Made by a program: the position numbers and the translations under genes. Source: Crotalaria pallida (taxonomy: Eukaryota > Streptophyta > Magnoliopsida > Fabales > Fabaceae). Taken from it: 64,000 nucleotides of DNA. The stretch's first letter is position 1. Each line of letters opens with the position of its first letter. The notes under the pieces were generated by a model. That model did not search any database, was not told where the DNA came from, and was given only the letters and a program-made list of their open reading frames with translations. Positions 12,126 to 22,593 of this stretch are shown here, piece after piece. The stretch lies in the NCBI GenBank assembly GCA_037953625.1, contig CM075651.1, forward strand, positions 128,616,501 to 128,680,500, in the 5' to 3' direction.

Positions 12126-13090
12126 TCATTCTTGCATCAACACACTTCCAAGTCCATGCTTGGATGCATCACAATACACTTCAAAACATTTACAGGGATC
12201 AGGCAATATTAACACAGGAGACGATGTTAATCTTACCTTCAATTCCTGGAATCTCTTTTCGCATTTGTCATCCCACACAAAAGGTTGATCTTTCCTAGTC
12301 AACTTTGTGAGAGGCAACGCGATCTTAGAAAATCCTTCAACGAACCGACGATAATATCCAGCCAGCCCTAAGAAACTCCTTACATCAGTCACAGTCTTAG
12401 GCTGTTCCCACTGCAACACGGAATCCACTTTTACTGGATCTACCGCGATTCCTTCCTTAGAGAGTACATGCCCCAAAAACTTAAATTCACTCAACCAAAA
12501 CTCACACTTGGAGAGTTTGGCATACAACTGTTTCTCCTTCAGGATTCCTAAGAGGGATCCTAATATGTTCTTCATGCTCCTCTGGAGTCTTAGAATAGAC
12601 CAAGATATCATATATAAACACCACAACAAACGAGTCCAGACATGGTCTAAAGATCTGGTTCATGTAATCCATAAAAATAGCAGGTGCATTAGTCAATCCG
12701 AATGACATTACTACATGTTCATAATGTCCGTATCGAGATCGAAATGCAGTCTTGGGTATATCTTCATCCCTTATCCTGATCTGATGATAACCCGATCTCA
12801 GATCTATCTTAGAAAATACCGAAGCTCCCCTAACTTGATCCATAAGGTCATCAATCCTTGGCAAAGGATACTTGTTCTTGATGGTGACCTTATTCAACTG
12901 CCTGTTGTCAACACACATTCTCATACTCCCATCTTTCTTCTTTACAAGCAACACCGGAGCTCCTCACGGCGACACGCTTGGCTAGATCATTTGCTTTTGC
13001 AACAACTCTTCTATCTGCTTCTTCATCTCAGCCATTTCCGGTGGTGTCATTCTATAAGGAGCAATAGAATTGGGACCAGCTCCCGAAACC
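12126..13090 (-). pseudogene. Gypsy reverse transcriptase, element D
   Basis: This covers the RT core in two overlapping frames. 12502-12954 holds LLVKKKDGSMRMCVDNRQLN, FSKIDLRSGYHQI and FGLTNAPAIF. 12126-12629 holds the thumb and connection (FLGHVLSKEGI, SFLGLAGYYRRF, CDASKHGLGSVLMQ). The catalytic box, normally FIDD, reads FIYD, so the first aspartate is lost. Just upstream, the conserved IRPSVSPWGAP segment has two stops (I-stop-PSVSP-stop-GAP), both consistent with transitions in a methylated repeat. At least one frameshift separates this piece from the protease and one from RNase H. Confidence 0.85.
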
Positions 13091-13105
13091 AACTCAATTC
13101 CAAAC

Positions 13106-13905
13106 TCAATCTCCCTTTTTCGGAGGTAATCCTGGTATCTCTTCCGGAAATACTTCCAGAAATTCCTTCACAACATGGATCTCCTCAATTGGCTTCTCTT
13201 CTTCTTCCCCTGTAGCATAAAACAAACATATATAACCTTCGGGTTTAAGGGTTTTATACTGAATTGTCTTTCGATCACAATCGATGATCACTTGGTTCCT
13301 CATCAACTAATCCATGCCCAAGATCACATCCAATTGTGACAAAGGGAGACAAATTAGATCTACTTTAGTGACGCGATCAAATATCTCGACACTACAATCT
13401 AAACAGATTTTAGAAGCAATTACAGGTAATCCCGTAGGAGTCTCAACTTTAAGGCAAGAAGATGAATCAGACACAACTAGATTCAACCGATTCACACATT
13501 CAAAAGAAACAAAAGAATGTGTAGCTCCTGAATCAAACAAGATCATACAAGGTTGGTTGTTAAGTAGATGGTTTGTAACTTTGCCTTGAGCCATTGGTTT
13601 GCTAGCAAGTCCTTTGGAATCATTCTTCACAGGTTCCTTGCAATTACACGCAATATGACCATGCTTTCCACAATTGTAACAACTACTTGTTGCCCAGCAT
13701 ATCCTTCCATAGTGATGACGTTTGCACTTCTCACAATAAGGAGCATTATTGCGATACTTACCCTTGTCATCAGCTACGGCTTTACCCTTGCCTTTGTTCT
13801 TGTGAGCATAAAGACCCTTATTCCGGTGATCAAACCCCTTCTTCCTCTGTGGTCATCAATAACTCTGAGGATTGATCCTCGTCTGAATAGCCAACACCTC
13901 AGCTT
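13106..13905 (-). pseudogene. Gag zinc knuckles and protease, element D
   Basis: Reading left from 13905: the gag C-terminus interrupted by stops, then CEKCKRHHYGRIC and CYNCGKHGHIACNC zinc-binding motifs (about 13760-13640). Next comes the aspartic protease (13307-13630) with active site LFDSGATHSFVS, then a linker (13106-13306) containing EFLEVFPEEIPGLPP, the usual lead-in to gypsy RT. The zinc spacing and LPP linker are characteristic of Del/Tekay. The sequence is cut at 13905 by insertion of Sirevirus A and resumes at 25981. Confidence 0.82.
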
Positions 13906-14258
13906 TGTTGGAAGTCAAGCTATTTGGAAGACATGCTTCAAACTCTCTATGGACTTCAAGTTTAAATCAAGATAGTGTTTTGATGATAACAAGCCAACTC
14001 AAGTTCAAGTTCACAAGTGTCATCCATATTCAAAGATTGAAGATTCAAGCAAGGCATATATTAGAAACCTTCTCTTTAGATCAATTGTAAGGTAATGAAG
14101 TTTTTATTTCTTTAAGAGTTACAAAAGCCAACAAGTTTTTCATTTTAAGAGAGAAGAAGAAAAACGTGTTTTTGCATGATAAAATGTTTTCTGCATTAAT
14201 CTTAGTAAAAATACTTGATGTTACAAAACTCTGTATATTTGTATGTTTGCAAGAGAGA

Positions 14259-14672
14259 GTAATCGATTATCTTCTCAAGTAATCGATTAACTTTGTTGCA
14301 TCATAGAAAAATCAGAGAGGTTGTAATCGATTAAATGAAACTTGTTAATCAATTACTTTCTTATGGGAGTAATCGATTACCTGGCTCAAGTAATCGATTA
14401 TAATTGTTGCATCATATATTTTTCATAGGCTTAGTAATCGATTACAAGATTTGTAGTAATCGATTACATGATGTTGCATCATATGCATAAAAGAGGCTCA
14501 GTAATCGATTAATTGGCTAAGTGTAATTGATTATAATGAGTTGCATCATACATTGAACAGGAGTGGTGTAATCGGTTAACTATTCTTGGTATAATCGATT
14601 ACATGGTTTTCAAATAAATTTAAGAATTTCTATTTTGGAAGGAATAATCGATTACCTTCAAAAAGTAATCAA
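14259..14672. promoter_or_regulatory. GTAATCGATTAC palindrome array upstream of TATA box
   Basis: Ten intact TAATCGATTA palindromes and four one-base variants (AATCAATTA, AATTGATTA, AATCGGTTA) are spaced about 17-60 bp apart and end about 60 bp before the TATA box. GTTGCATCAT is interspersed four times, so the array looks built from repeated modules of roughly 75-80 bp. The same array is present in the 3' LTR (about 22947-23343) with a 22-nt deletion. Confidence 0.8.
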
Positions 14673-14734
14673 TTACTTCATGTTTTATTGAAAAACGTGT
14701 CAGAATCATTTTGATTATTTCCTGATTTGTTTTT

Positions 14735-14743
14735 ATATAAAAG
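14735..14743 (+). promoter_or_regulatory. TATA box of Sirevirus A 5' LTR
   Basis: TATATAAAA lies about 60 bp downstream of the palindrome array and upstream of the leader, the expected place for the U3 promoter of this plus-strand element. The 3' LTR has the same motif near 23400. Confidence 0.6.
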
Positions 14744-15655
14744 ATTCTGATTTATTTTATAAAATTCGAAAATGATTTTAAATTTGAATTATTTCCTTTT
14801 TGGTTTTAAGAATCAAATCTTTATTTTATTTCGTAAATCATTTTGATTTAGTTTTGATTTTAAAACTTATTTCAAATCTTATTTTATTTTATTTTGATTT
14901 TGTTTTACTTATTCTAAATCCTTTTTGATTCAAAAACGTTTTTCTATTTTAAAAACAAAATCACTCCAACATTCAGAAGATCAAATTCATTCATTCATTC
15001 ATTCATTCTTCTCTGATACACGTTTCTCTCTTCTTCTTCTCCTATTCTCTGGTTTTCACGTTCATACATTTTGAAGAACAAAAATCATTGTTGGCTGAGT
15101 AACTTCTAGAGAAACAACCACTTCATTATCATAGAGCTTATTGTAGAATCTGTGTTCTGAGAACACATTATACTTGCTGTAATAACTCTCATCAATTGTT
15201 CTAAACCTTAGTGGTAGGGAGAGAATCCCATAGTTGAACGTTGCGACGTTCGTAGGGTGAGGAACCCTGCTGTGTGATTGAGGCCCCTAGCGAACGGAGG
15301 TTCCTAGTAGTGTGCGGGGTGCTCTTGGTTGTAATAGGGTGCGGCTCTATTGCTTGGTATAAGAACTCTCAGGCGGGTTGCTTGGGGACTGGACTAGGCC
15401 TTTCGACGGGAAGGCTGAACCAGTATAAAATTCACCGGTGCAAGCTTTTCTATCCCTAACTCTTTTAATTTCCGCTTATTTCAATTTTTACGTTTCCGCG
15501 CTACTCGAATTATTTTTTATATCGTTTTCGCGATCCGTTTCAAACGCTTAATCTCTCCATCTCAAAACATTTTTTAATTTGTAACGGCTTTTTCAATACA
15601 TTAATAAAACTCGATTCACCCCCCCTCTCGAGATTTTGAGGCCAAAACCAACAAT

Positions 15656-15667
15656 TGGCATCAGAGC
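15656..15667 (+). other. Primer binding site of Sirevirus A
   Basis: TGGCATCAGAGC lies two bases after the 5' LTR end. It is complementary to the 3' end of plant initiator tRNA-Met except for one base of the usual TGGTATCAGAGC. Confidence 0.88.
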
Positions 15668-15703
15668 TAGTCTCTTGTGTTAAGACTTAACCGTCTCAAG
15701 AGT

Positions 15704-17392
15704 ATGGCTTCAAACTCTCTGTTTGGTGGTGAAGGGAGTTCTATTAACCGTCCTCCCATGTTTGATGGGGTAGGGTACGCGTATTGGAAAGCCCGTATGA
15801 AAATTTTTATTCAAGGAGTCGGATTAAAAGTTTGGGATGCTGTCGTAAATGGTCCCTATGTTCCTACCTATGTGGTTAATGGTAACGCCGTCGAAAAGCC
15901 TATGGCTGAGTGGACGGAGGAGGAGGAACGTAGAGTCCAGTACGACTTGAAAGCGAAAAATATTATAACATCTGCTTTGAGCTATGATGAGTTTTTCAGT
16001 ATATCGACATGCGAGACAGCACAACAAATGTGGGATACGCTGGAAGTCACGCATGAAGGTACAACTGAAGTGAAGAGATCGAGAATCAACACGCTGACTG
16101 GTGAATATGAGTTATTCAGAATGAAAGATGGAGAATCGATTCAAGAGATCCAAAAACGCTTCACAATGATTGTAAATCAACTGACAACATTGGGGAAGAA
16201 ATTCACCAATGAGGATCTCATTAACAAAGTCCTAAGGTGTTTGGGAAGAGAATGGCAACCCAAAGTGACGGCGATTGCTGAATCAAGAAACCTTTCCACT
16301 ATGACGCTGGCAACTCTCTTTGGGAAGTTACAAGAGCACGAAAGTGAATTAAAAAGATTGGCTCAGCACGAAGAAGTAAACAAGAAGGTCAAAAGTTTGG
16401 CTTTCAAGGCTGAAGCACCCACAACAGAAAGTGACTCGGACAAAGAACTATTAAATGATGAACACATGGGTCTATTGGTCAAAAAGTTCGGGAAATTTCT
16501 GAGGAAAAAGAATTTCAACAGAAGAGACAACAACAAGAGTGGAAGCTCAACCATTAGATGTCATGAGAGTGGCAAGCCTGGTCACATCAGAGCAGATTGC
16601 TACCAGCTGAAAAAGAAAGAGAATTCAGAAAAAGGCACCTCGAATTCAAAGAAAGGGAAGCAAGCATACTTGGCATGGCTAGACAATGAAGGAAGTTCGG
16701 ATGAGGATTCAGACGAACAAGAGGAGACAGCCAACATATGCTTAATGGCGCACGGAGATGAGGTAACCACTAAACTAAATTTTTCTTATGATGAATTACA
16801 AGAGGCTTTTGAAGAACTGCATGAGGAATCGATGAGGTTATCCTTATTGGTTTCTCTAGAAAAGAAAAATTCAGCTTCTCTTTTAGAAAAGAATAAAAAT
16901 CTTATTAAAGAAAATGAATTTTTGAAAAATCAAAATAAGGAGCTGAATTTGACTTTTAAAAATTCTTCGAACACCTTCAGTAATGACATTAAATTTAAAG
17001 CTAGTTCTTCTTCTTGTAAATTCTGCAAGGATCTAGTTAAAGAAGTCGAGGATTTAAAAGAAACCCTTGCAAAATTTACGAAAGGTAGAAATACTCTAAA
17101 TTTAATGCTAGGGAGACAAAAATGTTTCTTCAATAGAGCGGGTTTAGGATATCAACCCGGTAGGCATCAAAAGAAATTAAGTACCATTTTTGTCCCTGCT
17201 AGTAATCATAAGAAACCTTTAATTATTTGTCATATTTGTGGTAAAAAGGGTCATGGTGCACATGAATGCATACACCGAAAAGTGAAGTTCGTTAAACCGA
17301 ACAATGAAACTAGAAGGTGGCATGATTTAAACTATGGCTATACTAATGCTCAAGGACCCAAAAAGATATGGGTACCTAAAAAGAAACCTTGA
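15704..17392 (+). CDS. gag: Gag polyprotein, Sirevirus A
   Basis: An open 562-residue capsid/nucleocapsid protein from ATG at 15704; the frame extends upstream only through a GTG. The N-terminus MASNSLFGGEGSSINRPP, then FDGVGYAYWKARM, is the DUF4219 signature. About residues 80-210 form the UBN2-type capsid domain (MWDTLEVTHEGTTEVKRSRI). A zinc knuckle near residue 290 reads CHESGKPGHIRADC, with its second cysteine replaced by serine. An acidic stretch, a lysine/glutamate-rich coiled coil (about 360-450) and an intact CHICGKKGHGAHEC follow near 515. It ends at TGA, 12 bases before an in-frame TAG, then pol continues in the same frame. Long coiled-coil gag is typical of Sireviruses. Confidence 0.9.
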   Translation: MASNSLFGGEGSSINRPPMFDGVGYAYWKARMKIFIQGVGLKVWDAVVNGPYVPTYVVNGNAVEKPMAEWTEEEERRVQYDLKAKNIITSALSYDEFFSISTCETAQQMWDTLEVTHEGTTEVKRSRINTLTGEYELFRMKDGESIQEIQKRFTMIVNQLTTLGKKFTNEDLINKVLRCLGREWQPKVTAIAESRNLSTMTLATLFGKLQEHESELKRLAQHEEVNKKVKSLAFKAEAPTTESDSDKELLNDEHMGLLVKKFGKFLRKKNFNRRDNNKSGSSTIRCHESGKPGHIRADCYQLKKKENSEKGTSNSKKGKQAYLAWLDNEGSSDEDSDEQEETANICLMAHGDEVTTKLNFSYDELQEAFEELHEESMRLSLLVSLEKKNSASLLEKNKNLIKENEFLKNQNKELNLTFKNSSNTFSNDIKFKASSSSCKFCKDLVKEVEDLKETLAKFTKGRNTLNLMLGRQKCFFNRAGLGYQPGRHQKKLSTIFVPASNHKKPLIICHICGKKGHGAHECIHRKVKFVKPNNETRRWHDLNYGYTNAQGPKKIWVPKKKP

Positions 17393-17407
17393 ACTCTTTG
17401 TTTGTAG

Positions 17408-17803
17408 GTTACTCCGGAAGAAAGGAAGTCGTGGTGGTACTTGGACAGCGGATGCTCAAAACATATGACTGGAGATAAATCTAAATTCTCGCATCTCGTG
17501 CCAAAGGACCAAGGACATGTGACTTTCGGAGATAACAATCAAGGAAAGATTCTCGGAGTTGGTAAAATTGGTACACCTCCTAACCCTTGTATTGAAAACG
17601 TCTTACATGTTGAGGGCCTAAAACACAATCTGCTAAGTATTAGTCAGTTGTGTGATAAGGGAAATAGGGTTATTTTTTATTCTGATAGATGTATTATCGA
17701 GGGTAAAATTGATAATCTTATTAAGCTAATTGCTCGCAGGATAAACAATGTTTATGTTATTGATTTTAATTCAATTCCCTCAAATGATGTGAAATGTTTA
17801 TAA
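17408..17803 (+). pseudogene. pol: Pol protease domain, Sirevirus A
   Basis: The open stretch after the gag stops begins VTPEERKSWWYLDSGCSKHM. DSGCS is the copia aspartic protease active site, followed by FGDNNQGKILGVGKIG and LKHNLLSISQLCDKGN, both standard in copia PR-integrase junctions. It is in the same frame as gag, separated by TGA and TAG, so expression would need readthrough of both stops or their absence in an active relative. It ends at TAA (17801-17803), and the frame then continues into integrase. Confidence 0.85.
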
Positions 17804-18088
17804 AGTAAAGAGGATGAATCGTGGCTATGGCATCGTAAAATAGGTCACATCCACATGGCTCATTTAAATAAAATTTCTTCTAAAACCGTAGTAGTTGGTT
17901 TGCCAAAGCAAAATTTTCCTATTTCTGAAAAATGTGATCCTTGTTCTAAATCAAAACTCACAAGGGCATCTTTTCCTTCTAAAAACCTTGTTTCAACTCA
18001 AAGGCCCTTGGAATTTTTACATATGGATCTTTTTGGACCGTGTCAAACAAAAAGCTTTGGTGGCAACTATTATTGTTTAGTTGTGGTG
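17804..18088 (+). pseudogene. pol: Integrase N-terminal part, Sirevirus A
   Basis: Same frame as the protease after one stop. It shows the HHCC zinc domain (WLWHRKIGHIHM, then CDPCSKSKLTRASF) and the first catalytic aspartate in LEFLHMDLFGP, then GGNYYCLVV. The reading frame is cut at 18088 by solo LTR B1; the downstream half resumes at 19788 with VDDYSRYTW. The TGGTG duplicated at the junction is part of the original codons. Confidence 0.87.
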
Positions 18089-19787
18089 TGTGAGAACTAC
18101 AATCGGTGGGTGAAATAACTAGGAGACACTAGGAGAACACCTAGAAGGGGGGGTTGAATAGGTGTTAGAGGAACCTTGAAAGATTTTCGAAAGAAACAAA
18201 TCGAAACGATTAAAACAAAATGATTTTTACAAAAATATACTGATTAATCGATTAACTTCAGTACTAATCGATTAATGCCGAAGCTTACTTTCAAACTAAT
18301 CGATTAAATAACTTGTTAATCGATTAATGCCGAAAGCAACTTAAAAACTAATCGATTAACAATCGACTTAATCGATTAATCACTGTTAAAACTGAAAAAT
18401 CACTTTTCAATCAAATACGAAAATCAATCAATTAACACATAAGATCAGAGATTAAGCGGAATTGATTAACACCAATATTCTTATTGATTACCTAGGTTAT
18501 GAAAATGATTTTCCCCAAATCAATTTGCACAATTAAGATTCAATTCAATCAATTATGAAAATCAATCTTTTCTAGGTTATCAACCAAGAACAATATTGAA
18601 ATGACTTGAATGTAAAGAGTTAAGAGTTTAGAGATACGACACAGTGATTTATCCTGGTTCACTTTCATCCACTTGAAAGCTACATCCAGTCCCCTCTTCA
18701 ACCAAGAGAGATTCTTCACTATGAGGAATTAGAGTTCTCAAATTACAAGTAAATGCCTCTCAAGACTCCCTTCTTGATAGCCTACAAGAGATACCACACC
18801 CTTGCCTTGTAACCCTATTGAATCTAATCTAACCTCTTCACTTGCTGGTCAATTCCCACAACAAGTCTTCCAATTGCTTTGAGATGCTTCAAAGACTTTC
18901 ACTTGCTTGATGATGCCTCACACCAAGACTTCCAATTTGCTTGTTAACACAACAAGACTTCCAAGATAACTTTGCTTGATGAACAACCACCAAGGCTTCC
19001 TTTGTTGTAGATAGCTTGCCTTTTTTGCAATGATTACAACCAAATTGAAAACAATAACAATCCTATGAATCTCTTTCAAAAGCTATGAAAATATCAACAT
19101 GAGAGATTCAAAGATTTATGATCAAAGAATGTAAAAGTTAAAGCTTTGATCTATGAAAGTGAGAGAGAATAGTGTGGCTTTGATCTTTGTAAAATTGATA
19201 TGAAAATGTTCTAAGATTGTAATTATGATTCACAAAGGTTAGGAAAAGATGTATATGAAATACCCAAAAGATAGGAAACTTAAAAACTAGTTTTGAGAAG
19301 TGAAAAACGTATTTTAAAAACCAATTTTACAGGTCTTAATCGATTAATACATGGCTTAATCGATTAACCACTGTAACAGTTGTGTTAATCTATTAACCCT
19401 AACACATTAATCGATTAGCCACTGCTAAAGTCAATTAAAAACTTGTTTTCTCAAAATTAAACCTTTCCTTTCAAACCTTTAAGCCACCTATTGATTTTAG
19501 GTTAAGTGAATACTCAAAATATAGTATAATCATGACCTTGATAGAGATTCACTACCCTCTAAATACTCTACCCAAACTCATCAAAATAAAAGACTTGAGA
19601 GGCTAAAGATATTACAATTAAAAACACAAACTATGTCTTCATGAGCTTGCTCTCTCTTCATCAATGTTGATGTTTGTTGTTGCTTGTTGAGCTTATTCAA
19701 ACCTTGAGCTTGATCAACACACTTGTAGCTTGTTCAAAACCTTTGTCAACCTTTGTCATTATCAAAACCTTATCACTGGATCTAACA
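18089..19787 (-). mobile_element. Solo LTR B1 of a second Sirevirus family, in integrase
   Basis: On the plus strand it starts TGTGAGAACTAC and ends GGATCTAACA, flanked by TGGTG at 18084-18088 and 19788-19792. Its reverse complement starts TGTTAGATCCAG, then GTTTTGATAATGACAAAG and TTTTGAACAAGC, matching the LTR of element C at 58754. It is therefore an LTR of that family in minus orientation. It has no internal region. Two palindrome arrays (about 18243-18383 and 19335-19425) are present. Confidence 0.92.
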
Positions 19788-20850
19788 TGGTGGATGACTA
19801 TTCTAGGTATACATGGACGCTTTTTATTACTCATAAAAATGACGCATTTCATGAATTTGAAAAGCTAGCCAAGATTGTTCAAAACCAATTGCATTTGAGC
19901 ATTGCATCCATTAAACTGATCATGGTGGAGAATTTGAAAATCATCTTTTTGAAAAATTTTGCGAAAAACATGGAATTAAGCATTATTTTTCAGCTCCAAG
20001 AACTCCCAAGCAAAACGGAGTTGTGGAGAGGAAAAATCGTTCATTAAAAGAGCTTTCAAGAACAATGCTTAATGACATGAATTTACCTGCATATTTTTGG
20101 GCCGATGCAGTGAGTACAGCTTGTTATGTTATGAACCGTGTTTTAATAAGGCCTATTTTAAAGAAAACCCCCTATGAGCTGTACAAGGGGAGAAAACCAA
20201 ATATTTCCCATTTTCGTGTTTTTGGATGTAAATGTTATGTGCATAATAATGGTAGAGAAAATCTAGGAAGTATTGAGGCTAGAGCTGATGAGGGCATATT
20301 CCTTGGATATTCTGTTTCGAGCAAAGCATATAGGATTTACAATAAATCTCGTAATACTATTGAAGAATCTATTCATGTATCATTTGACGAATCCGATCCC
20401 AGAAAGTTGGGAAAGGTATCTGTTAATGAAATTTCAGGTATTCTTGGAGATTTATTCATCGATGAGGATGAGGAGCCGAAAGCTAAAGGAAAGGAACATT
20501 CCAAAAGCAATGGAAAATCAGTTGAATCAGTTGAGGAGAAAAATCAAGAACAATCCATGGAGCTCAACGCTGATTTGCCTAAGGAATGGAGAACTTCGAG
20601 GCACCATCCCATTGATCAGATCATAGGTGACATCACAAAAGGTGTAAGTACTCGCAATTCTATTAGCAATCTATGTAACTTCTTTGCATTTGTTTCTCAA
20701 GTGGAGCCAAAGAATATTTCTGAGGCTACGCTTGACGAGCATTGGCTTTTGGCAATGCAAGAGGAATTAAACCAGTTCGAAAGAAATCAGGTGTGGGAAC
20801 TTGTTCCTAAGCCTGAGTCTCATCCGATTATTGGAATTAAGTGGATTTAA
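19788..20850 (+). pseudogene. pol: Integrase C-terminal part and start of RT, Sirevirus A
   Basis: It resumes integrase (VDDYSRYTWTLFI), then after a one-base frameshift near 19912 reads DHGGEFEN with the second catalytic Asp. Next come a QNGVVERKNRSLKE segment carrying the catalytic Glu, then HFRVFGCKCYVHN and an acidic linker. The stretch ends with the RT lead-in NQVWELVPKPESHPIIGIKW. A stop and a deletion of about 30 bases remove the usual segment between KW and the KARLVAQGYNQ block. B1 at its left edge would block translation in any case. Confidence 0.85.
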
Positions 20851-22212
20851 TTGTTTGAAACAAAGCTAGGTTAGTTGCACAAGGTTACAACCAGGAAGAG
20901 GGGATAGATTATGAGGAAACATTTTCCCCTGTTGCTAGGTTGGAAGCCATTAGACTGCTTTTAGCTTTTGCATGCATTTTAGATTTTAAATTATATCAGA
21001 TGGACGTAAAGAGTGCCTTTCTTAATGGTTTTATAAACGAAGAAGTTTATGTGTGTCAACCTCCCGGCTTTGAAAGTTAATGAACACCCGGATTATGTTT
21101 TTAAATTGAAAAAGGCTTTGTACGGTCTTAAACAAGCTCCTAGAGCGTGGTATGACCATCTTAGCAAATTTTTATTAGAAAATAATTTTGAAAGAGGGAA
21201 GGTTGATAACACACTTTTTATTAAAAAGAAAGGAAAGGACATTCTTTTAGTTCAAATTTATGTAGATGATATTATTTTCGGTGCTACTAATGAAATCCTT
21301 TGCAAGGAATTTTCAAGTATGATGAAGGAAGAGTTCGAGATGTCTATGATGGGCGAGCTGAACTTTTTCCTGGGATTGCAAATAAAACAAGAAAAGGATG
21401 GGATTTTCATTAGCCAAACAAAGTACTGCAAGGAGCTATTAAAGCGATTTGGCATGGATAAGGCCAAGGCAGTAGCAACACCTATAAGCACTTCTTGCTA
21501 TTTAGACAAAGATGAAGGAGGTAAATCCGTAGAAATCACTAAATATCGAGGTATAATCGGATCCCTTCTCTATTTAACGGCAAGTAGGCCGGATATAATG
21601 TTTAGTGTCTGTTTATGTGCCCGTTTTCAATCGAATCCAAAAGAAACGCACATGGTTGCTGCCAAACGTATAATGAAATATCTGTCTGGCACAACTGACA
21701 TGGGTTTATGGTACCCCAAAGGTTCTTCATGTAATCTTGTTGGGTATTCTGATTCTGACTTTGCTGGCTGCAAAGTAGATAGAAAAAGCACTAGCGGCAC
21801 TTGTCATCTTCTTGGCAATTCGTTGGTATCATGGGCTAGCAAGAAACAGTCTAGTGTGGCCCTATCTATAGCTGAGGCTGAATATGTCGCCGCGGGTAGC
21901 TGTTGTGCGCAAATCTTATGGTTGAAACAGCAACTCCTAGACTTCGATGTAAGTCTAGATCACATTCCCATAAAATGTGATAATACCAGTGCTATTAGTA
22001 TTACCAAAAACCCAGTGCAACATTCTCGCACGAAGCATATAGAGATTCGACACCATTTTATTAGTGATCATATTCAAAAGGGTGATTGTATTATTGAGTA
22101 TGTTGATACTTCGCGGCAGTTGGCTGATATCTTTACGAAACCGCTTCCAAAAGAAAATTTCTTTTTTATTCGTAGAGAAATTGGTTTAACTTCTGCCTCT
22201 CACCTCTTTTGA
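20851..22212 (+). pseudogene. pol: Reverse transcriptase and RNase H, Sirevirus A
   Basis: The out-of-frame segment RLVAQGYNQEEGIDYEETFS and MDVKSAFLNGF lies at 20860-21060. A long open stretch (21049-22212) follows, with LKKALYGLKQAPRAWYD, the catalytic LLVQIYVDDIIFGA (YVDD intact), GELNFFLGLQIKQ and RGIIGSLLYLTASRPDI. RNase H (YSDSDFAGCKVDRKSTSG, SIAEAEYVAAGSC, CDNTSAISITKNPVQHSRTK) runs to ADIFTKPLP and ends SASHLF. The C-terminal half is well preserved. Upstream breaks make the gene non-functional. Confidence 0.88.
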
Positions 22213-22475
22213 GTATGTGATTATGTTTATCTCTCTTGTTATTATTGATGCGTCTTCTCAGTGTTTCAGGGGGAGATAGCACAGCTTTTTGATGATTACA
22301 AAAGGGGGAGAGATATTCTGTTATTGTGATTGAATATTATTGACTCATACAGGGGAGAGATACTCTGAAGATGCAAATCTTTTTCGAAGTGATATATCGT
22401 ATGCATCTATTCAGCGGGAGATAATAGGAATTATTATATTCTTGTGTTTATTGTTCTAAGGAAGGTTATTGTTAT

Positions 22476-22514
<39 letters not shown>

Positions 22515-22593
22515 TTTTGCTTGTATAACACTTGTGATGCAGATAATAAAGAGCATATTAGAATCGTTGTTTGTCATCATCAAAAAGGGGGAG
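22213..22593 (+). promoter_or_regulatory. Repeated polypurine tracts before 3' LTR of A
   Basis: Polypurine tracts occur at about 22268 (CAGGGGGAGAT), 22302 (AAAAGGGGGAGAG), 22350 (CAGGGGAGAG), 22413 (GCGGGAGAT) and 22584 (AAAAAGGGGGAG, abutting the 3' LTR). Several tracts in this interval are a known Sirevirus hallmark. An (AT)n(GT)n microsatellite lies at 22478-22514. No ORF of note. Confidence 0.8.

Larger units (their letters stand above)
13906..15653 (+). repeat. 5' LTR of Sirevirus A
   Basis: This is a 1748-bp repeat starting TGTTGGAAGTC and ending CCAAAACCAACA, nearly identical to 22594-25980 apart from insert B2. It carries a palindrome array (14259-14672), a TATA box near 14735, a CATTCATTCATT tract and a U5 region ending in a C-rich run. 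A 61-codon ORF at 15274-15459 falls in this leader and is not supported as a gene. Confidence 0.93.

Noticed and set aside
8731..14672. Regularly spaced TAATCGATTA repeats as a CRISPR-like array
   Set aside because: The repeats are 10-bp palindromes with irregular spacing inside eukaryotic LTRs; there are no cas genes and spacers are not of uniform length.
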